Below, in pieces: positions 58,035-64,000 of a stretch of DNA of 64,000 bases. A program made the position numbers and the translations under genes. The notes under the pieces are model-generated. The model worked only from the letters and a program-made list of their open reading frames with translations. It made no database searches and was not told the origin of the DNA. The first letter of the stretch is position 1. Every line of letters begins with the position of its first letter. The stretch spans positions 21,629,001 through 21,693,000 of the forward strand of contig JBBMOA010000013.1 in NCBI GenBank assembly GCA_037954235.1. The letters are read 5' to 3'. This DNA is from Aulostomus chinensis (taxonomy: Eukaryota; Chordata; Actinopteri; Syngnathiformes; Aulostomidae).

Positions 58035-59515
58035 CTTGACCTCTGCAAACCAGAGGAGTGTTTCATGAGGGGATGAAAACAAAAAACAGACTGATCCTAA
58101 AACCTGTCTTGGTTTTTACACACGCGAAGACAACCAGGAGTTCTTTTCTTTCCGTTACAATCAGACATTTTCCTCACTTAATTTCTAAAAAGGAAATACA
58201 AAGCCTGTGTTGAACTATATTAGAGTAGATTTTTCCTCTTGATCTACGTGTACATTTCTCTCCAGATTTACCAGCTGACATACCCGCTGATCACCGAGAA
58301 ATCCATCGCATGCCAACTGCTTGAATTATCAGCTGAACAGAAAGTTGTAACACATTACAGTGAACGCTTCATCCCTGCGTGTCTGACTCACCTGCTTCAA
58401 GCCGCTGTTTTCTGCACCATCAGCCTACGAGGGTTAAATACTCATCGCTGTGTCACTCACCCTGAAACTTTATCTCCTGGCCAATAGGGTCTCGCCAGTT
58501 TTAAGACTTCAAATATTTCTCTCCGCCTCCCTTTTAATATAATTTATTATGAGGCCTTTGGCAACAATTAAAAATAAAAAGCCCCAGACTTGAGCAGCAA
58601 AGCTATAATGAGCACAGACTTCAAATGGAAAGTCCCCATTAAACCTTAAAGGAAGCATCACCTGCTGGGACGACTGCAACTGTGGTGGAAAATGCTGCCT
58701 GACGCATCTCAGGCTAAACAGTAAAAAATCAAGATGACCCAAAGTGCTTTAAATGTATATTTAATGGAACACTGTCTGCCCCCAAAGGTGGTTTTTACCT
58801 GGGGAACACCTGCTTTGTTAACAGTTCTGTGACGAGTGAGCCATCAACTTAGTGGACATTAAAGAAGCTGCTGTTTCTGTGTCTTGGCATGTTGACTATT
58901 AACTCTGAGGTGCTTTAACATCACAGTACAACTGCATTCCTGGAGGATTCGATCATACAGAACAAGCTAACATGCGTTTGTGAAACCTCGAGCCCTGAAA
59001 CAAAATCAACAAGGTCACTGAAGGCATAACCATTTAAAAGAAGTTTCATAAAGAGCCAGACTGATGCACTGTTTTCAGCCTATTAGAGATATGTTGCCTA
59101 GTATTGAGATCATTCTGAATTCTGTAAAGATACTTGGGGACATTTATAATGATTCAGAGCACCAATGATTTGGGGAAAAAAAAAAGAAAAAACCATTACA
59201 AATTCTTGCCTTATTTTCCAGGTTTTTGAAAATTTAATGTATAAATGCAAAAAATAAGTTTTACTCCCCAAAAATCTGTCCCACTATTAGCCCCCCCCCC
59301 CACACACACACACACAAAAAAAATAGTATTTGCAAGCAATTTACTCAACTGTTATTTTTATAACAGTCAGTTGCAAGTTACATGTTAGCATGTTGGAAGA
59401 CATTTACAGGGTTTTCCCGAGAGCAGCAATTACAACGACAAGCCTGTTCCAGCAGCAAACGCCTTAACAGGCACTCAGGAGTCAAAAATCAGCTGGTGGT
59501 ACACTCAAGCACCAA
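58035..59515. other. Intergenic between actinodin and mcm7
   Basis: The first few hundred bases should hold the actinodin promoter, but no clear TATA box was identified. A C-run with CA repeats is at about 59288-59315. No gene was recognised. Confidence 0.5.
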
Positions 59516-59852
59516 TTTATTTAACGATCCATCTCAATACAAAGACTCAAACTGAAGCCATCTTGCCAGGTTTGCATTATAATGTACAAAATGTTCAGAA
59601 ATGCTCAATGTTGAAAACTGCGCAGTTCCAAATCGCAGATAGCCCTATGTGAAGTTTGACGTACATATTTACAATTCACAGGCAGAGAGGGATAACACAC
59701 ATAAAAAAAGGTAGGAATGTCCCACTTCTGCTCAATTTATGGAAAAAACAACCACACACTGGAGGAGGGAAAGTAAAGAGCTTGGGTTGAAGTCTGTAGA
59801 AAAGCCCGGAATGAGGAGTTTTTCCCCTCGGGAAGGTGCAGCACGGCGTCCT
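59516..59852 (-). other. mcm7 3' UTR with polyadenylation signal
   Basis: AATAAA on the minus strand at 59516-59521 is 332 nt past the mcm7 stop codon. Confidence 0.55.
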
Positions 59853-62800
59853 TCAAACAAAGGTGATGCGGCTGCGACCCTGGTTGATCTGCCACACGTT
59901 CAGCTCCTCGTACTCCTCCAAGGCCTCCTGAAACTGGGCGGGAGTGAAACCACGCGAGACGCACCGCTGCTCCGCTTCAGACATGCGGACCACTCCGCCG
60001 GATCCGGTACGACCTGCCACTCCCTCTGTGGCCAGCTCACGCACCAGAGAGAAGATGACGTCAGATGGGCGCTGAGTCCTGGAGGAGGGATTAAGAGCTT
60101 CAGACCTTGGAAGTACATTTGTTTACAGGGCAAACATCTGAAAATCAAACCTGAATGTTAGAAAAAGAGGATTGGACACTAGATTGAACGCGAGTGGTGT
60201 TCCCATGTAAGAACCCTTCCCACACAACACAGCATGTTAGCCGTGCCCATGTCCTCATGCAAGCGCTCCATAAAAATCCCAGAGTTTAACAGCTTCCTCC
60301 AGGATATGCAGCTACCGTTATGGGCGGCTCATAAAGAGGATTGCAGGTCGGAGGACATTTGTACGCACATAGGCGAAGCTTGAGCCGTCAGTAAAACACA
60401 TCTGAGTGAGGACCAACCTCGTGCTGCTGGTCTTGTCTGCTTGTAGTGAATCCTTCGACATCTCCATCAGCCTCATCGCCTCGTTTACATCTTCTTTCTC
60501 CACGTCATCCATCATGCGAAGGCGAGCCTGCAGTTCAGAAAAAAATAATACAATTTAGGTGGAAGCGTTAACAAATAACTTAAAACAAAGACTTAAAACC
60601 TCTGAGATGCATCTTGCTGATGTAGGCTGCGCTGTGCCGGCACTGTCAGACCGAGACAAGTGCAATGCCCTCTGGGATGGCCGGCAATTGCCCAAGTCTC
60701 CGCCTCTCAACACCAGCTAGTCTCTTCAAATCTTCCTCCAGACAACAACAAAAACTGAGATCTTTGCAAGTCAAGTTGTAACAGCTATTCAGACGACTTC
60801 TCTGAACATGGTCAGTTTTGCATGGGTTTGCACAGCTGCTCAGTTCACACACAGGCTGACTGCCCACCCTGCAAAGCTGACCAGGATCAGACAGGCCAGT
60901 AGCCAGTCATCCTGACCTGGGTGGGTCTCCCTTTGCCCCTCCAGGCTCCCAAACCTAGAAATTTCCATACTGGAGACCTTTGTCAACTCATCTACAGAAT
61001 TACCTGTAATGCACTTACTCCGACTCACTTGTGGTACTTTTAACAATGACTTGTGCTGGAATATTCTGAACCATCTTAAAATAATTTACCTGGTGGTTTT
61101 ATCTTAATTTCCTTTCTGTCTTGATATGACAAATTCAATCCTTAAATTAACATTTAAGATGACCTTTATTTTATATGCATAAAAGAAATGTAGGTTTTTA
61201 TATAACAGCTGTTCATGAGTTTTGTTTGGATTATTTAGACTAGGATCACAAACTTTTCTGCTCTGGAACACAAATCCTTGCACAGCTTCACCTCCGGCAC
61301 TCTTGCAGCAGCATGCCGCTCCCTTGTGGCCACGTGCATGCAGCACCTTGCCACCTGTCTGCCTGAAGTGCTGGTTTTGCAGTAGGTGGGTGACTGCTAC
61401 CTGCACAAACAGCACTTTTGACACCCAGGGGCCGAGTCAACACCTTCTTCCACTGCTTAAGTAGCATCACACAAACATTACAGCTCAATTCAGTTTTACC
61501 ACTGCTCGGTCATCATCCCATAACCTGTGTCAGAAAGCAGCTCTCGTCCAGCGTAGGAAAGAAGTGCTCACACTGCAGTAGACCAGGTTTATCAGCACTA
61601 CCTGCACTGTAAGCACTTTAGCTCACACTGAACCATCAATGCACCCGTCAATGAAACTCGCTGTTGAGTTTAAAGGGTCCACCTAAGTTTTCAGCCTCTT
61701 TGTTTCAACCTCACAGCTGATGTCCTCACCAGAGCAGTGGCCAGACGGAGGATAGAGAGGAGGGTACGAGCGGAGGTGAAGGTGGTGTCTTTGCTGACTC
61801 GTGCCTCTTTCCTCATCTCCACATAAGCCGCAGTGATGTAATCAGCCAGCGACTCTGGGACCACAGGCTGCCTTTTCTTACACAGAGCGATGTAACGCCT
61901 GGAGGGAATTACATTACAGAGGAGTATTGGTTCGTGGGAATATTTTAAAAAGAGCAGGAAATCAAACATTGTTATTCCCTCAGAGCTTTTGCGCGTACAC
62001 ACCTCATCAGCTTCATGTCAATGGGGGTGAAGTGTGTGGGCGGCTGGCGTGAATGCTGGTGGACGTAGGTGATGTGCTGGGCCAAGCGCAGGTCAGCATC
62101 AGCGTCTGGCTTGTCCTGGATCAGCCAGAGAAGGTCAAATCGAGACAGCAGGGCAGCTGGAAGCTGAATGTTCTGCTCAATGCTCTTCCTGGGATTGTAG
62201 CGACCGTAGGCAGGGTTGGCCGCCGCCAAAATGGAGCAACGGGCATTGAGGGAGGTCATGATGCCAGCCTAGAGGATGAGATGGGACCCAAATATTAGAT
62301 TTGAGTCTGAAATAGTTGTGACCATGACCAAGACGAGCTAATTACCTTAGCGATGGAGATGGTCTGTTGCTCCATCACCTCATGGATTGCTGTGCGGTCA
62401 GCATCAGCCATCTTATCAAACTCATCAATGCAGCAGATGCCCAAGTCAGCCAACACCAATGCCCCGCCTTCCAGGGTCATTTCTCCAGTCAGGGGGTCCC
62501 GCATCACTGCTGCCGTCAGGCCGACACCGGATGACCCACGACCTGTCGTGTACTGGCCTGGAGATGAGAAGGGGGATTATATTTAGAGATGATGTCCATG
62601 CTCGCTTGGGACCGTCAAGCAAGAGTCACTTCACCGACGCGTCCCCTATTTCTGGTTAAATAATAAAAATAAATGAATGAATAAAGGCCAAGCTCTGCTC
62701 ATGCCAGGTCAGACCACCACTCCCTGTTAATATTTGACAATGTGAGCTCTAATGGAAAGAAAATGGCTTACTGGATAAAATGTGAAACCAGACAGAGGAC

Positions 62801-64000
62801 TTTTCTACTCCAACAAACAGGACTGTACTCACTCCGAGGAGCCAGACGGTCGATGTAGGACAACAGCTGGGACTTGGCGACTCCTGGGTCTCCCATCAGG
62901 CAGATGTTAATGTTGCCTTCAGGGACAAGAGACAAAAAGAGTGTGCAGCAGCAGATTTCCATGAAATGAAGATACTTGCTAAAGAAACGCCTCTGATTAT
63001 GACACTTAATTGACACTACATTATTTTGCACTGCAAAAGAAGGAAACAGGTAAGATCCGTGATCAGCGCCCACCTCTGATTTTCATGCCTTTTGGGGCCT
63101 GTTCGACTCCTCCGACCAGCAGCAGGAGAAGAGCCTTCTTTACGTCTTCGTGTCCATAGATCTCTGGAGCTATCGATCCGGCCAGTTTCTCATAGAATCC
63201 CTCCTCTACAACAGAGAACGACCAAAGACAGAGAGGCATTATGATCTATCAAGTGTCAGGTTTGGGCGTCCACAATTGTGGGCGGTGATGTCATTGTTGA
63301 TGTTTATATGGACAGCAGGTCAAATCTGGCAGACTGTGGGGATGTGGTGTAGGCTTGACTTCAGTCATTAGCCGGGACTTTAATGTGCTCGCAGTATTAA
63401 AAGTAGCATAAAAGAAACTCGTCAACCCCATTCAAATACTGTCGTATTTCGAAGGTTAACCTCGTACCCGTGATGCTGCGCAGCTCCTCTTCAGTCAGCT
63501 CACTGCTGCCCAGCTCATCATCCTCTGTCTTGTTCATGAGTGTGATACTGTGAGCTTCCACGTAGGTTTCCGAAAGAAGACCCTAAAAAAGGCACAGTTT
63601 TAACTTCTATTAATTCATTTTGAGGGAAAAACATCACCTCACAGGTTCAGAGCACAGGTCAAATAAAAAAAACACACAGAAATGTATCCACTTACTTGAA
63701 CAGCCTGTTTGTAGCCGGTGCGGAGAAGAGGGAGGAAGACTCCTGTGACAGCGACATGGTCTCCTGGTTGGGCGAGACGAGTGTTTTCTCCACGTGCATA
63801 AATGGACATGCTCCTCGGAATGTTGCCGACCGGCACCTGGTCACTCTGTTGGACGACAGGAGAAACCAAATTATCAGAGATGCGAGTTCAAGCCCTTGTG
63901 CGATAACAGTGAGAGATGACGCGAGTGTCGAGCTCCTTACGTGTTCTTGAATACGAAGCTCCTGAAATTTGACAAACTTGGAGCCCCTGGTCTGCAGGTA
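59853..64000 (-). CDS. mcm7: Replicative helicase subunit MCM7 (N-terminal part off-window)
   Basis: Ten exons are visible: 63941-64000 (continuing past the edge), 63696-63845, 63468-63582, 63074-63205, 62833-62916, 62346-62557, 62003-62268, 61730-61898, 60418-60527, 59853-60078. They encode 507 residues, ending RITFV; about 210 N-terminal residues are missing. OB-fold sequence (RGSKFVKFQELRIQEH, SDQVPVGNIPRS) comes first. The MCM AAA+ core follows: Walker A GDPGVAKSQLL, Walker B CCIDEFDKM, arginine-finger motif LLSRFDLLW. A C-terminal winged-helix region (AEQRCVSRGFTPAQFQEAL) ends the protein. MCM7 is part of the MCM2-7 hexamer that unwinds DNA at replication forks. The 1.2-kb intron at 60528-61729 hosts four microRNAs on the same strand. 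COPS6 and MCM7 are neighbours in mammals too. Confidence 0.97.
60636..60717 (-). ncRNA. mir25: miR-25 precursor
   Basis: This lies inside the mcm7 intron, same strand. The 3p arm at 60646-60667 reads CATTGCACTTGTCTCGGTCT followed by GA, identical to vertebrate miR-25 (seed ATTGCAC, shared with miR-92). The 5p arm has AGGCGGAGACTTGGGCAATT, matching miR-25-5p. Arms pair over about 30 bp with a short CCGGCCATCCCAGAGG-type loop. The conserved basal GTGTTGAG and GACAGTGCCGGC segments are present. Confidence 0.97.
60802..60890 (-). ncRNA. mir19d: miR-19-family precursor (miR-19d type)
   Basis: The 3p arm at 60812-60834 begins TGTGCAAACCCATGCAAAAC and ends TGA. The seed GTGCAAA is that of miR-19, and the CCCATG centre matches the fish-specific miR-19d as I recall it. 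The 5p arm TCAGCTTTGCAGGG pairs with it. It lies in the mcm7 intron between the miR-93 and miR-25 hairpins. Confidence 0.93.
61354..61430 (-). ncRNA. mir93: miR-93 precursor
   Basis: The 5p arm at 61397-61419 begins AAAAGTGCTGTTTGTGCAGG and ends TAG, with the miR-17-family seed AAAGTGC shifted by one extra A. It matches miR-93 with T in place of the mammalian C. The 3p arm CTACTGCAAAACCAGCACTT forms the opposite strand. It lies in the mcm7 intron. Confidence 0.95.
61551..61630 (-). ncRNA. miR-17/106-family precursor (position of miR-106b)
   Basis: The 5p arm at 61598-61620 begins TAAAGTGCTTACAGTGCAGG and ends TAG. It differs from miR-17 only at the first base, and from mammalian miR-106b at the centre and 3' end. 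The 3p arm ACTGCAGTGTGAGCACTTC pairs across a TGCTGATAAACCTGGTC loop. It is the first hairpin in the mcm7 intron, the place of miR-106b in mammals. Naming as miR-17, 20 or 106 is uncertain. Confidence 0.93.

Noticed and set aside
61017..61110. A further microRNA in the mcm7 intron around 61.0-61.1 kb.
   Set aside because: No arm carries a known family seed and no convincing stem was found by eye.

Overview
The window is vertebrate genomic DNA, almost certainly from a ray-finned (teleost) fish. Genes are split into many short exons with GT-AG introns. CA, GA and AT microsatellites and C/G homopolymers are frequent, and SINE/LINE and hAT-like repeat remnants are present. It also holds an actinodin gene, a fin-fibre protein family that tetrapods have lost. 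I reconstructed seven protein-coding genes, one tRNA and four microRNA hairpins by splicing exons by hand. For all five genes complete in one reading (nkx3.2, bod1l1, aurkb, fbxl12, cops6) and for actinodin, the summed coding exons are an exact multiple of three.

Layout. Positions 1-11031 (minus) hold the 5' part of rab28: coding exons 1-3, with the rest off the left edge. Its long introns carry repeats. Positions 11.1-16.8 kb are intergenic. nkx3.2 (minus) lies at 16787-18248 with its promoter near 18.6 kb. Positions 18.7-28.0 kb are a gene-free, probably regulatory interval, rich in poly-C runs. bod1l1 (minus, 29 coding exons, 1667 aa) runs 28633-40604. The order rab28 - nkx3.2 - bod1l1, all on one strand, is the arrangement also known in mammals. 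A tRNA-Leu(AAG) at 41240-41320 follows, then a block with different ancestry: aurkb (minus, 42127-46264), fbxl12 (minus, 48065-49700), cops6 (plus, 50008-53553), an actinodin gene (minus, 55848-58034) and the 3' two-thirds of mcm7 (minus, 59853-64000, running off the right edge).

The right-hand half is rich in cell-division and ubiquitin-system genes. These are Aurora B kinase (chromosomal passenger complex), an SCF F-box adaptor, the COP9 signalosome subunit 6 that acts on cullin ligases, and the replicative helicase subunit MCM7. aurkb carries a textbook G2/M promoter (regularly spaced CCAAT boxes plus a CHR). fbxl12 and cops6 share a 307-bp divergent promoter. One mcm7 intron carries four microRNAs of the miR-17/93/19/25 families, so cell-cycle transcription of mcm7 should also produce proliferation-linked microRNAs.

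The most unusual signals are a perfect 34-bp inverted repeat with a 9-nt loop in the last bod1l1 intron, and a run of bod1l1 exons whose phases alternate 0-1/1-0. Others are palindromic RFX X-boxes flanking rab28 exon 1, a probable GC-AG intron in cops6, a (TG)17 tract next to the only splice acceptor of nkx3.2, and a SINE and a LINE-like fragment that share a 3' tail.
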